64,000 nucleotides of DNA, taken from positions 15,066,001-15,130,000 of the forward strand of contig JAMPIQ010000002.1 in NCBI GenBank assembly GCA_024699855.1. Direction: 5' to 3'. The first letter of the stretch is position 1, and the number at the start of each line of letters is the position of its first letter. Under the pieces are notes generated by a model. That model worked only from the letters and a program-made list of their open reading frames with translations. It was not told the DNA's origin and did no database searches. Positions 24,701 through 35,333 of this stretch are shown in pieces. Both the position numbers and the translations under genes were made by a program. The DNA is from Aphelenchoides besseyi (Eukaryota; Nematoda; Chromadorea; Rhabditida; Aphelenchoididae).

Positions 24701-27384
24701 GAGCAAAGACGATTGGCGAGAAGTTAGAGGAATTTGGTGACAAATTGGAGGAAAAGTTTGTTGCTCCTCAAAAAGATGAGGAAGAGCGTACTGATGAGCA
24801 AACAGTTCCATCATCACAACAGAAAGAAGACACAATTATCGAACGAGAAAATACCCCTACTGTTGAATGGCCGAGCTCTACCGTTGAGGATCAAAGACCA
24901 ATCGTTGAAAAGCAGAGCTCAACCAGTGGAGAAGAGTATCTAACTGATCAAAAAGAATTAAGTGCACAAGCTATTGAAGAATACGTCTTAGAGCCGATTT
25001 CAAGTTCTGAAATACCGCGTAGTTCAACGGAAGTCGATGAGAAGCTTAAAGCTACCACTGCCGAAATGCCCGTTGATGTCAATGCTGCTCCGTTAATCAC
25101 TGAGCCAGATGCCGCCATCGTGAAGCCAACTCCACAGCCGGAGACCGGTAGTAACGAATCGTTGGACGGATCAGAAGAATTAGAATCCGAACGAATTCAG
25201 CAGTTGAACGAACCAATCAAGAAAATTCCCGAGACGATGCAACCGTCTAATGAAATTCCAGATGAACCATCACCAATTATGGAAGTGAAACCAAGTCATT
25301 TGAACGATGAAGAAGTCGAGCTGCTGGATGATACCACTGGCTATTTTGGTCATTCGGATGAAGAGTCGTATTTGACTCAAGAAACAACTCAACCAACAGT
25401 TTTGACTGAAGAACTGACAACAGAAACTGCACACGAAGAATTGGAAGTACCGGTTTCGCATCGTGAACTGACTCCGGAAGATGATTTTGAATTGGTACCA
25501 CGTGAAGAGGAAATGATTGTAAACGAGTCGCCGGATCTTGCGCTTCCCGATCAACGAGCAGTCAGCGAATCGCCGGTCGAATCGATTCCTCCCGACACTC
25601 AATCACCCAAACCAAGCGAACTGTCGAGTGAACACGAAAAAGTGGAATCTGAACATGCGCATGACAGTCAACAGAAAACGGTGTCTGAAGATGAGTTGGC
25701 AAGACGTGATTCTGATCATACTCAACACATGGAAACGGCCGAACGAATTGCTCGTGAAGCCGTCGAAAGTGGAACCTACGAATCGCAATTCCACATGGAC
25801 GGTATTGAAGTGCCTAGTGGTGAGCAAACAACCGAAACGAAACGCACAACACCTTCTGAATCCCCTCTATTGATTGTCGAAGAAGAAGTTGAGCTCCCCA
25901 ATGAACCGACTTCTCGTGCTACCATCGATTATTCGCGATTGATGCAGGAACGCAGTGACAGTGCAGGAACTGAAGTCGGTCGGGATCGTCCATTTACGAG
26001 CGAAGATTTTGGCGGCGAAGTTCCTGAGAATCTGCAAGAAGGTTCCGACGATGAGATGAAACCGTCGAAAGAATTTTTCGGTGAAGCTCGTGACTTTACT
26101 ACGGATCAGAATTTGAAGTTTGAAGCAAAATCTTCAGGTCCAAAAGAAGAATCCGAAGACGATGAGTTGGCCGATTTCGATGTTGTCGAACAAAACGAAG
26201 CCGACGAAGCAGCGAAAGCGACTGGAACCGGTGGTTTGATGGTCGAAGAAATTGCGGTAAGACCACGATCGCCAATACCGCCACGATGGCAGTCGATTGA
26301 TCAGTCAGGAGGTGAGCCAACAGTGACAACATCAGTGACACCTTTGACTATTCACGAAACTGAATCGATTCCCGAAAGCGCCGAAACGGATGTTTCCGTG
26401 ATTTTGGTGCGCAAACCGGGAGAAATTGGTGCGCATCGAAAATCGGATGATGGAAGCGAATCGAGTCTCCAGGAATTCGAACGACTCGAATTGGAAGTCA
26501 AACAACCAATTCCGGTTACCGCGACGGCTTCGGCCACGGCCATTGGAACGAACGGAAGTCCGACATCGGTTGGTGAAGAAGAAGTTGCCGATATGATCGT
26601 TTCGGCGACCGGTTCATTGAACTCGTTGGCCGAATTCGAGAGTTTGGAACGTGAAGTTCTTGAAGAGCAAATGGTGGCTGCTGGTGGTGCTGAAGTCATG
26701 ATCCTTTCGGATATACGCGAAGAATCCGAAGTGGAAGAAATGAGCGTTCGTGAAGATGACGATGAAGCGGATTCGTTGAATGAATTACAAGAACGAGCAG
26801 CCGCAGCAGTTGATGCGGTAGCAATGATCACTTCTGCTGATTCATTAGAACCATCGGCCATTCCGCCGTCTGTTGAACAAGCCATTTCGGCAGCAATTGA
26901 AGCGGGACATCGCATGGAAACATCTGTGGATTCGTTGGATGCCGTTCGACCCACTTCGCATGCTGATGATTCACTACTTGAAGGTGTTTCTCATCAGGAA
27001 AATCAAAGTCAAGACACGCAAGCGGCGTTAAGTCAAGAGACAGCAGCAACCTTCCAGGTAACTTTTTTCAAGTGAACATAATTAGCGTGGCTTTAGGAAT
27101 ACCACGAAGATGATCGTGATTCATTAGAAGGTGTGATCGAAGACTATCCAACCACTTTGACTACTTACGAAACTATACAAACCACGGACGATGGATCAAC
27201 GGAAACGATAACTCGACGCGTATTGACACGTGTTACCGATCCCGTTCACAGTCATATACGTTTCACTGGCACCGAGAATGAAGATCGATTGCGAAACATT
27301 CAACCGGAAGAACGAATCGAATCGGTGGATGAAGAAGGAAACATTACTACAACTGTCAGACGTCGTACACCCACGTTACCGTAA
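3736..27384 (+). CDS. unc-44: Giant ankyrin UNC-44 (neuronal ankyrin, ~5,770 aa in the longest form)
   Basis: Exons: 3736-3813, 3862-4068, 4115-4468, 4510-4836, 4880-5248, 5292-5564, 5604-5857, 5902-6391, 6639-6992, 7036-7130, 7756-7888, 7930-9066, 9117-9525, 9575-9745, 10173-10688, 11085-11273, 12668-14650, 15173-15220, 15480-15593, 16567-16590, 17558-27057, 27097-27384. All phases agree and the sum is 5,771 codons including the TAA. Domains in order: 24 or so ankyrin repeats (residues ~30-800; [20 protein letters not shown] opens them), a linker with [17 protein letters not shown]5 ([18 protein letters not shown], ~residue 935 on) with UPA, a death domain (~1435-1520, [15 protein letters not shown]), then a long Ser/Thr/Glu/Pro-rich tail. 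The family tethers membrane proteins and L1-type adhesion molecules to spectrin; UNC-44 is needed for axon guidance and polarity. Short introns interrupt the N-terminal half and the tail is almost one exon. Two smaller tail exons (48 and 24 nt) look like splice-regulated units. Family assignment is secure; exact isoform usage is inferred. Confidence 0.95.
16567..16590 (+). other. unc-44: 24-nt microexon of unc-44
   Basis: AAATTTCAG precedes and GTGAGT follows this 24-base exon, which encodes GAGDHELK in the running frame (phase 1 in, phase 1 out). It is flanked by introns of nearly 1 kb, far longer than the gene's usual 40-50 bp, the pattern expected of regulated splicing. The 48-nt exon at 15173-15220 and the 114-nt exon at 15480-15593 are also phase 1 in and out, so all three can be skipped without shifting frame. 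Confidence 0.7.
17051..17163 (+). CDS. unc-44: Alternative terminal exon of unc-44 (short isoform)
   Basis: After the 24-nt exon (16567-16590, ending in phase 1) there is a good acceptor TCGATTTCAG at 17041-17050. Joining the leftover G to AT at 17051 opens a frame of 37 residues (starting [15 protein letters not shown], ending IQQIAANYY) to a TGA at 17161-17163. A canonical AATAAA lies about 100 bp further on at 17265-17270, before the giant exon. This predicts an mRNA that ends about 2,500 residues in, without the giant tail. C. elegans unc-44 is known to make both short and giant forms, so the logic fits. No transcript data support it here. Confidence 0.65.
17265..17270 (+). promoter_or_regulatory. 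Polyadenylation signal AATAAA for the short unc-44 isoform
   Basis: AATAAA sits 102 bp after the TGA of the alternative terminal exon and 287 bp before the giant exon, so its use would exclude the giant tail. Confidence 0.6.
17558..27057 (+). other. unc-44: Giant 9.5 kb exon of unc-44
   Basis: A single exon of 9,500 nt (3,166 codons plus two bases), entered through ATTTCAG at 17551-17557 in phase 1 and left at CAG|GTAACT (27057/27058) in phase 0. Composition is dominated by Glu, Ser, Thr, Pro, Lys and Gln, so it is probably mostly disordered and extended. It carries three kinds of internal repetition: five glycine-rich hydrophobic segments, an array of degenerate V-E-S-E octamers, and three copies of a P-I-Q-x-L-A-T-x-E-[FL]-V type motif. 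C. elegans UNC-44 also has a giant tail isoform and vertebrate giant ankyrins have a comparable single giant exon. The absence of any stop or frameshift over 9.5 kb shows it is translated and that the base quality here is good. Confidence 0.93.
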
Positions 27385-28318
27385 ATGTAAGTTCACTGAA
27401 GCGTTAGCAATCATGAGCTTTAATTTCAGATTCGATCTGTCAAGCAATCTTTCAATTCGAATGGAACTCTTGACAGCCGGTTTATAGTATTCGATGTCAA
27501 TTTTAATCTTTTTACTTTCAACGACACTCCAAATCCTACGACCTGACGATCTCTTTTCGCTTTGCATCATTAGATTCGGCAGCTTTATAGCTACGCAGTC
27601 ATAATCCGTTTCAGACGATGAGTATTCCAAAACAGTTTTCAGTATTCGTTCAAATTCTGGTTAATTTCTTTGATTAGCGCGGTAAATTCAAATGTCCAGT
27701 AGCTTCATATAATTCTTTACAATACGCAGCGTTCTCCTTATGTTCTTCACACTCGCTGTTGAAGCATCCAAACGAGGCTTCGCGAGCGCATCAGCTTTCG
27801 TAAACGTGTAGGTAATCAGTTTCAAGCATTTCCGATATCTTTGACAACGTTGTTTCCTGCCGCATTCCCTACGATTCCGAAGTCATTAGGTTTCCCGTTG
27901 TTTTTAACGTCCGTTTCTCTTGTCAATTCGAACCAGAGAAACTGCATTGCGCTTTGCTGTGAAGAATCGACTTTGTTCACTTCTTTGCTTTTCATTCACG
28001 CCAACATCCTTTCACGATGAAGGAGCACTCAACTTGTTGTAACCCTCAAATTGCTTGGGACGTTTAGAATCCGGGAACTTTTGTTTTGATAATCGAACGG
28101 TTTCTGAAGCTTGCATTCAACTACTCTTCTTTCGTACCTGTTAGTTAGCTTCGAATTGTCGTTGTTTAGTTTAATTGCTTGTTGTTTTTTGCATTCGATA
28201 AACTTGTTTATGAAGATCTTGAATTGCTAGTTTATTTCCAGTAACCTCAATGAAACATGCATGGACAAAAGTTTATGAACCCGCGAGCTGGAGGAATAAC
28301 GAAGAGTTTGTGGCCATT
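27385..28318. other. Non-coding interval between unc-44 and the otopetrin gene
   Basis: Convergent 3' ends. I see no gene. TTTATT at 28231-28236 reads AATAAA on the minus strand, 80 bp past the otopetrin stop, and is its likely polyadenylation signal. No clear AATAAA is visible for unc-44 in the first 300 bp. Confidence 0.6.
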
Positions 28319-31300
28319 CTACTTTGCTTCGTTAACTGAAATCGTTGGCAACGAGAGTCGATGTTCGGTTCGGGTGGTGGGACGACGAGAGACAGTAGTG
28401 CCGCTCAGAATCGAATGGTTGTCAAAATCGGCATGATCGAGAAGCGGTTTGCCCAGTTGGAAATAACCCATTCGTGAATATCTGAACGATCCGATTGATT
28501 GGGTTTGTTGGAGGCTCTTACCGATAAATCAAATCCATCCAACAGCCGGCCGTCGTGAAATTGAACAGATAGTCGGCCGGATAGATGGTTTGAGTTATGA
28601 TCATGGACATTAAAGTCACTTTGCTAAAACCGTATTCTTTCTCGTGTGCGATTTGATATTTCATGGTCGTTGTTTCGAAGAACGTGACACCAAAACTCGC
28701 GCAGTTGGCGAAAAACGCTGCGATTGCACAGATTGGTAAGAAGCTACGCGATGAGTTGACATCACGATCACTTAGCGCCAATATGCGTCGAAGCGATAAG
28801 AATTGAAGCCATTCGGCCGACTGCAACAGAATTGAAATTGAAGTCCCGATTGCAAACCTACGATTATCGTAAGCAAAGAGATGTTCCGTAGGATGCATGA
28901 TAGTGGACTAATAAAATGATTAGTTGCTTGGAAAACCAACTCGACGAATTGGAGTATAAATTTGACTGTGAGCAAACTGCAACAACCCAAAATCAAGACC
29001 ACATCACCGCGAGCTTCTGCCTTGTGATGAGCGTCGAAGCGGCGTTCTTCGATCCGAGTTGCCCAGAAGTATAACTGAAAATATGTTTACGATAAAATCT
29101 TCTTTTAGTTCACTTATTACCGTTAAATGGAGGAATATCTGCATGATACCCGAAGCAAATTGAACACAATCATCAACAATCCATTTGTCTTTGAATAGTT
29201 TGTCAAACAGAATCGTATAGTAGAACTTCACAAACCAGTGAGCAACAACCTGAAATTCTATGAGTCTTCCGAATTATCATTTTGTATACCATAACTATGC
29301 TTAAACACGATATCGTACACAAAATGTATGCAAAAGTAGCGGCAGTTCGAAGCGGTGGTAACGAGACATGTTTGTGTTTTGCACCGTAGATTCGTGACAT
29401 GTCCGCCATGAAACGTTGAAGCACTCGACGAACACTTTTCTTTTGCTGAAAAATTTTGAGCTGTAAAGAACATATGTCTATTGGTGATGTTAAAGTTTTC
29501 GTATTTTAGTTGTTAATGTGTCCATATGATTTGAAAGCTAAAAGCCTCCAGTTGGCCAAGAAATCGTTGTTCCGACATTCCTTGTGTTTAAGCAAAAAGC
29601 AACCGGCGTCATCTTCATTAAACCATTATCAGAAAACACATCAAACGAAAGCTTCCGCGACTGCCGATCGTTCGTCGTCCATTGATCATCTTTCGTCAGC
29701 TCATAAACTTCTTTGTTATCATTTCAAATTAAGCAGTCCCAGTCGGTTAAACGTGTGCCGTTGCGTTAATGACTTTCAAATGCACGAAATGAGCCTATGG
29801 TTAAATCGTAAAACATTTCCACACCTTTGGAGTTGCGTAAAATTTTCGAAGTTTTGCAAACAAAATCAATCAGATTCTCTATCACCAGTATGAATAATCT
29901 TTCAAACATCACAAGCAAACGTCCGTGTCTACACGACCATATTGATATTCCAATCACAACAATAAAACACAATGTTTTGACAAAATTCGGTTACGCCAAA
30001 GCCATTAACTCTTAAAAATTCCACACAAAAACCAAAATTCTAACCTTAATCTAAAAATGTTGGTATTAGAGAATAATAGTATTATAAGGGAAAAGGAGTT
30101 GAGTGGGAAGAAGCGTAAAAACTCACCCGTTGTTTCAAAATCAGATGATCGGCTCGTTCTTCAGCTCCACCGCAAACCAACCAGTGGGCCACGAGAACGA
30201 CGGGAAAAAACTCGGAAGCACAAGCAATAACCGTTGAATTTAAGAGGCCTTTGTTCAAGTAATACCAAATCTGGCGGGTACCTTCGAGGGTATCTGAAGC
30301 AACACACGTGTATGTTCGCGCATCCACCGGACACCAAAGACCGCTGAGTTCATGTCGTTGACATAGTACCTGATTATTATTCAGATCTGAGCTTGGAATG
30401 CAACTTACTTGATGCGATAAATAGCCCTTGTAGACCACGACTTGAATCCAGACAATACAAACCGTAGCGTTGATCCACAATCGACGCAGTTTATCGGAAT
30501 GTCGACTCACCGCGCCGTAATAGCCACGTTGTAGAAGATAAATAAACGACACGGAACAGAACCATATCATTGCAATCTCGTACGCAATTTCCAAATAAAT
30601 TTCACTCGGATTCAAAGCATCGACCAGCGTGTCACAGTCTTGGAATGTCAAGTTGAAGATGATGAAATAAGCGTATCCCAAAACGATTCCGACCGTTAAA
30701 ATCAACGACGAAACTAACATCGGTCGTGGAATACTATGCGGTATGTTTAGCTTCGGTAGATTGCGTTTTGCATAGAAGAGAAACTCTATCATGATTCCAG
30801 AGGTTGCAACCATAATACAAGCTATGATCTTTAAAGAGTTTGGTTAAACAAGTTTGTGATCGTATAGTCAATTCATCATTATGCTTTCTCCGTACTTTCT
30901 AGTTTTCATTTACGTGTGTAAAATGACGTCTCAAGAAGAAGCATTGCAGTTTGTTTGCTCAAATTCAGCAACAGTCTTAATAACTTTTTGTCGGAAAAAT
31001 GATTTATGTGTCATCAATTTACTAAAAATATGAACGCTAAGCCATCCGAGCAGATGATCTTGACCAACCGTTTTCCCCCGCATATTTCAATTGATTTGAA
31101 TTGTTGCAGAGACTTAACTGTGAATGGTTTCAATCTAAATGCTTCTTTGTGTGTAAACACTAAAGTTTCAAAAGGTTTTTTTTAGCACGCCAACGCCGTT
31201 TCGAACTAATCCGCAAGAACTGCAAACGAGTTCGAGGGTTTGCAGTTGTTTGTTTGAAAACCAATTAAACGGCCAATTGATTGGAAGGTCTTCGAATTTG

Positions 31301-31876
31301 CGGTTGGGAGTGTTCGCGAGAGTAACGGAAACTTTGCGTCAAAGAAATTCGATTGGACACAAACTTACCAGTTGATAGATTCGGAGATAGAAGATTGTGT
31401 CGACTCGATTCAACAGTGCATAGGTGTTGAGAGCAAGAAACAGAAGAACCATACCGTAGATTAGGCATTTGCTCAGAAACTCCCATGTTGCGCGAATTGT
31501 CGGTTTCGATTTGTGAAGCGATGGTGAGTGTCGTTGTGGCGTGTGGTTGAGATAATCGGAGGTTGGCGATGCGGTGGATTCGTGTCGAACCACCGTCGGC
31601 ACTTTGATTAGTGACATACGAACCGCTGAAACAGTTAAATCGATTTGGCTAAACGTTTTTTCAAGCCAATGAAGCAACGTTTTCGAACGCATCAAAAGTT
31701 ATGGGTGTGAATACGAAAGAAAGGCGGAGCAAAAATGATCTTGTGCACATGAAGTTCTTCAACTCACATTGAAGACGAACAAACAATTGATATGGTAGTC
31801 TTTGATCCGCGTGACGCTCAATTAAAATGGCACGTTTCGGTTGAGCGACAAAATTTTGCTGTTGTACATTTCCCAT
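28319..31876 (-). CDS. Otopetrin-like proton channel, 12 TM segments
   Basis: Exons, 5' to 3' on the minus strand: 31768-31876, 31369-31625, 30409-30828, 30127-30369, 29290-29445, 29121-29249, 28946-29074, 28522-28907, 28319-28481; all phases agree and give about 663 residues. Translation shows twelve hydrophobic segments in two sets of six separated by a loop with several Cys, the otopetrin arrangement. The last segment carries TIYPADYLFNFTTAGCWMDL, corresponding to the family's C-terminal P-x-x-x-F-Y-R-x-H-like stretch. Otopetrins are proton-selective channels; nematodes have several (otpl genes). The start ATG (31876) gives MGNVQQQNF, a possible N-myristoylation start. Two introns are only 38-39 bp, and the one at 30370-30408 is in frame, so it could be retained (13 extra residues). 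Family call rests on topology and the C-terminal motif, not on a search. Confidence 0.72.
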
Positions 31877-32987
31877 GATGATGTGGACAATGCACGAGAT
31901 CGTAAAACTCAGCCCCGAGCGTCCGAATCCCCTCGCGCGCCGTTTTCGACCACCGGCTGTTTTATACGAAAAAAGACGAGTCGGTATCTTCGTCTTCTTC
32001 TTTATCGGATCCACCAATTTGAAGCGGAAACCTTCACTCCATGTTTTTGTTCTTCGAAAGTTAGTTGAGCACGGTGGGCGGCCATCGGGGAGTTAAGTTG
32101 GGGAGGAGGGGGAGAAACGCTTAACATTCCGACTATGTTGCTTACTCGATTGTCTACTTTACATTCAAGAAACAGATATAGCAGTTGGCGAAGAAGATAT
32201 CAAGAAAGAAATTCCAAGATCATAAACAAAAAGTTAAAAGTTCGACATAAAAGTTCACTTGGTCAAGAAAGCATACGGTAATGAATACACGATTGCAACC
32301 ACAAGTCTCTTAAGCATCTCAAATGTTTTTGTGTCAAAACCGCCAACTTAAACTAACGGTTTGTTTATAAGAAAAGGGCGGAGATTTCTTTGTCGTTTCC
32401 CCTCCGGCGTCTTTCACGGCCAATTTCAAATTGACGAAGAGCAGGAAGCGACAAATGAGTCGAGAATTTCTTCTTGAGAACAACACGAAATTTCGAACGT
32501 TCCCGCCTTCTCAAAATTTTAACATCTTACGCCCACCGTCACATCTTTTCGCCTTTGACAAATGACCCTCCGGTTGATTGAGCGGATTACGAGACGAGAG
32601 CAATCGTCCGAAACAACTTTATTGTCCTGACAACCACTTAATTTCGTTTGTCAATTCGACAACCGTCTTTGTTTACTGGTTTTCGATTTGAGAGCCATCG
32701 GAGACGAAAACCATGTGGTTATGAAACGATTTCAGAGAACAAAGAGCTCTATTTGTTGACTCAAATGCTGACCGGAAATGGTCGTTCGAAGGCAACAGGT
32801 CGATTAGAACTTAAAATAGTTGGAGCGTGAGTTATTTCCAGACGGAAAGTTAATCGAGCACAAAAATGGCTCAAATATAAAACAAACTCACGGATTGTTG
32901 TCGGCACTTGGATTGTCGTTCCATTAGTTGGTGATGTTTCGAAAAGAGTATTCAAGTGGCGACCATCGTTGCAACGATTGTTTACAG
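31877..32987. other. Upstream region of otopetrin gene and unplaced 5' exons of the next gene
   Basis: The first 750 bp hold no gene I can support. Between 32700 and 32830 a plus-strand frame reads LYLLTQMLTGNGRSKATGRL and may be an early exon of the gene that ends at 33621, but I could not link it in phase. A possible minus-strand donor at about 32887-32891 is unexplained. Confidence 0.35.
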
Positions 32988-33621
32988 TACATTGTTGTCG
33001 CCGTCTCACCCGGCTATTTGAACACCTATTTGGAGGACGAGAGTCCGAGAACTCCGCTTCTTGAAGGTCTGTACGATGATATTCTCGCCGCCAAATTTGG
33101 AATCGTTTTGGTGAGTTCGATCTCGGAAGTCATGTAGTTTGTTTTTTAGAAGAAGGAAAAGCAATTCAACGATCTGGAGGTTGCCGATTGGTTCTGCGAG
33201 AATTCGGAGTCCGAGTTGGCGGCTCAATATGCAAATGGAAAAACGTTGTTGTTGTTGTTGTGTCGACAAAATGCAATTGCCGTTGGGTTTGAGTTGGCAA
33301 AATTTCACAACAAGTTGTCGTTGATGTGAGTTTCAATTCATGTTCAACCAGCGACCTTCGGATCATTCAAATGGTTTCAGTAAGATCGGAAAACCGGCGA
33401 TCTATGTGAGTGTTGATGTTGTCGAAGCTCAGCGAGACGTTCGAATTCACTTTCCCGAAGTTCAACGTGCAAAACCGGTTGGACTCAAAGCTGCTCGGTC
33501 GTATGCGATGAGTCATTTGGCCGGACCGTTGGTGCGTGAGATCGCATCGCTGCGATTGCACGATGGCGTTCAAGGGATCGACAAAGAGAAGATTTGTGAA
33601 GCTTTGAAGAAACAACGATAG
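32988..33621 (+). CDS. Unrecognised protein, C-terminal 179 residues (5' end not resolved)
   Basis: Three exons connect in phase: 32988-33110 (acceptor TTTACAG, ends GTTTTG|GTGAG), 33150-33325 and 33381-33621 (TAG). The product includes VAVSPGYLNTYLEDESPRTP, a Leu run (LLLLLC, encoded by TTG repeats), KIGKPAIYVSVDVVEAQRDV and a charged end EALKKQR. Mixed alpha/beta composition suggests a soluble folded domain. I do not recognise the family; the VAVSPGYL segment loosely recalls a TIR/SEFIR strand but that is not evidence. AATAAA at 33729-33734 lies 108 bp past the stop. Upstream exons probably exist between 32650 and 32930. The gene is convergent with the ITPase gene and their 3' ends overlap. 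Confidence 0.6.
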
Positions 33622-33667
33622 TCGTCAACCACCGGCCAACGTTCCATAGGTGTTGAACAAGAAGACT

Positions 33668-33734
33668 TTTATTCATAACAATGATTGGATGAACAATTAA
33701 AACTTTGAAAACTTGGAAACAAAATAACAATAAA
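33668..33734. promoter_or_regulatory. Overlapping polyadenylation signals of a convergent gene pair
   Basis: AATAAA on the plus strand at 33729-33734 (for the gene ending at 33621) and TTTATT at 33668-33673 (AATAAA on the minus strand, for the ITPase gene ending at 33799) lie inside each other's 3' UTR, so the two transcripts should overlap by at least 60 bp. Confidence 0.6.
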
Positions 33735-33798
33735 TATTAAGGCCAGAATAGCTTGAGAACATGGAGAGAACAGCAAAGAGATGAGTGTTTTCAATCGA

Positions 33799-34512
33799 TT
33801 AATGTTGAAAATGTTGTTGAAGCGATTTGAGTGCACGAGACCTATGGCTGATCGCATTCTTTGCGTCCGACGACATTTGAGCGAAAGTTTCTTCGGAATT
33901 CACCGGCTCAAAACACGGATCCCAACCGAAGGCTTTGGTTGCACCATAGCGCGGTGCTACAATGTTGCCATCGCAGAATCCTAAAGTCGAGAAGCCTATG
34001 AAATAATCTAGGCAATGAAACGGACCTTCAAACAACAAGACTTCGTTGGCTTCGGGTGTTGCATCTGCTGGCAAATAGGCAAACACACAAACCGCTTGAG
34101 CAGATTTGTCGTCGAAGCTTGCGAGCATTTTGTGAAGTCCATCACATCCGATTTGACGAAGAAAGTCCTTGACATAGGGTCCCGGCAATCCGTTCATGGC
34201 GTTGAAGCGAAGTGATGTATCTGCAAGATTGGCGAATAAACAAAAGTTTGTTTTAAAGCTCTCGCTCACCTTCGATAATAACGTCCGATTTCAACGATTG
34301 AAACGCTTGAAGACATTTGTCAATAGCGATCTCGCGATGATCGCCTTGAATTTCGCGAAGATCCAAATTGACATGTTTGATCTGAAAACGCGAATACAAT
34401 CGAATGGAAACGATCGAAAACCTACGTGATAATCGGACAGAATCGCGGAAACCTCAGCGAGTTTGTTCAGATTCGACGTGACGAACGTGATGGTCTTCTT
34501 AGCACCAGCCAT
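33799..34512 (-). CDS. Inosine triphosphate pyrophosphatase (ITPA/Ham1 family)
   Basis: Exons: 34426-34512, 34270-34381, 34026-34220, 33799-33980, in phase, 191 residues, the normal size. It hydrolyses ITP, XTP and dITP to monophosphates, cleansing nucleotide pools in the cytosol. Visible family signatures: [14 protein letters not shown] at the N-terminus (substrate-binding TxNxxK), [46 protein letters not shown] and [11 protein letters not shown] at the end. The 45-bp intron 33981-34025 is in frame with no stop on either side, so a retained form would add 15 residues; family alignment (FxG...GxIVAPRG) indicates it is removed. TTTATT at 33668-33673 gives an AATAAA on this strand. C. elegans has a single ITPA orthologue. 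Confidence 0.93.
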
Positions 34513-34726
34513 TTGAATGAGAAAAGAAGAACTGAAATGAGAAAGAAATGAGGAAGATCGGTGAACTGTCTGATGAGAAATTTTGCACACGAAGCGAAAT
34601 CAATAGCCGAAGACATTGACGAAACAAGTGACTTAGAGATGTGAACTTTCACTCACTTTGCGATCAATGTTTTCGTACTAGAAGATTCGTAGTGGGATCG
34701 AATATTGTGTAATAAACTGCGACTAA

Positions 34727-35333
34727 ATGAGCGATCGAAATAGCGAAAACGCACATGAAATGGAGTCGAGAACCGTGGCGGTGATTACGTCCGATCAGCA
34801 ACGTTTTTGTGTTCCGATCGACATTATGCGACAAAGTGGAGTGTTCAATCAGATGTACGAAAGCTCGCTGTTCGATTCGTCCAGTGAGTTCAATGTGAGT
34901 CAAGTGAATGGGCGTGTGTTCGAGCGAGTTTTGGAGTGGTGTCGGCATCGTGAAGGTGAGTTTTGGAACAGAAAACATGTGCTTTGTAATTCTCATTTTA
35001 CTTTGGAAGAAAAAGTAGCTTTTGAGAAATTTAGGAAAACCTGAGCCGGCAGTCGAAGTCGATCCGCACACACGTGAGCGACGTTGGTTCAACTTCAGCG
35101 AATTCGAACGCAACTTCTTGAAAGTGCCGATTGAAGAGTTGGAAGAGTTGGTGACAGCTGCAAACTTCTTGAACATTCAATCGTTATATCTTTTTGCTTG
35201 TCAAGCAACGGCCGCTCTACTAAAGAACAAGTCGCCGGAAGAGATTCGATCACTTTTGGGTCTACCCGACGATTTGACTGAAGAGGAAAAAGAATCGATT
35301 CGACGCGAAAATGTTTGGTGTTCTCATCAGTAG
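34727..35333 (+). CDS. Skp1-related protein (SCF ubiquitin ligase adaptor)
   Basis: Two exons, 34727-34955 and 35035-35333, encode 175 residues. Skp1 bridges cullin-1 and F-box proteins. The N-terminal BTB/POZ-like half has VAVITSDQQRFCVPIDIMRQ, then an acidic-poor loop and VNGRVFERVLEWCRHRE; the C-terminal half has LEELVTAANFLNIQSLYLFA and KNKSPEEIRSLLGLPDDLTE, ending with the family's RRENVWC. The central insert (VEVDPHTRERRWFNFSEFER) is longer than in canonical Skp1 and the N-terminus extends by about 14 residues, typical of the expanded nematode skr family. AATAAA at 35435-35440. It starts about 215 bp from the divergently transcribed ITPase ATG, so the two may share a promoter region. 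Confidence 0.9.

Noticed and set aside
29510..29893. 127-codon plus-strand frame within the 680-bp otopetrin intron
   Set aside because: No family, no splice context, Ser/His/Lys-rich random look; lies antisense inside an intron.
32780..33330. TIR/SEFIR domain in the unrecognised gene
   Set aside because: Only one strand-like segment (VAVSPGYL) is suggestive; box motifs and catalytic or interface residues of those domains are not visible.
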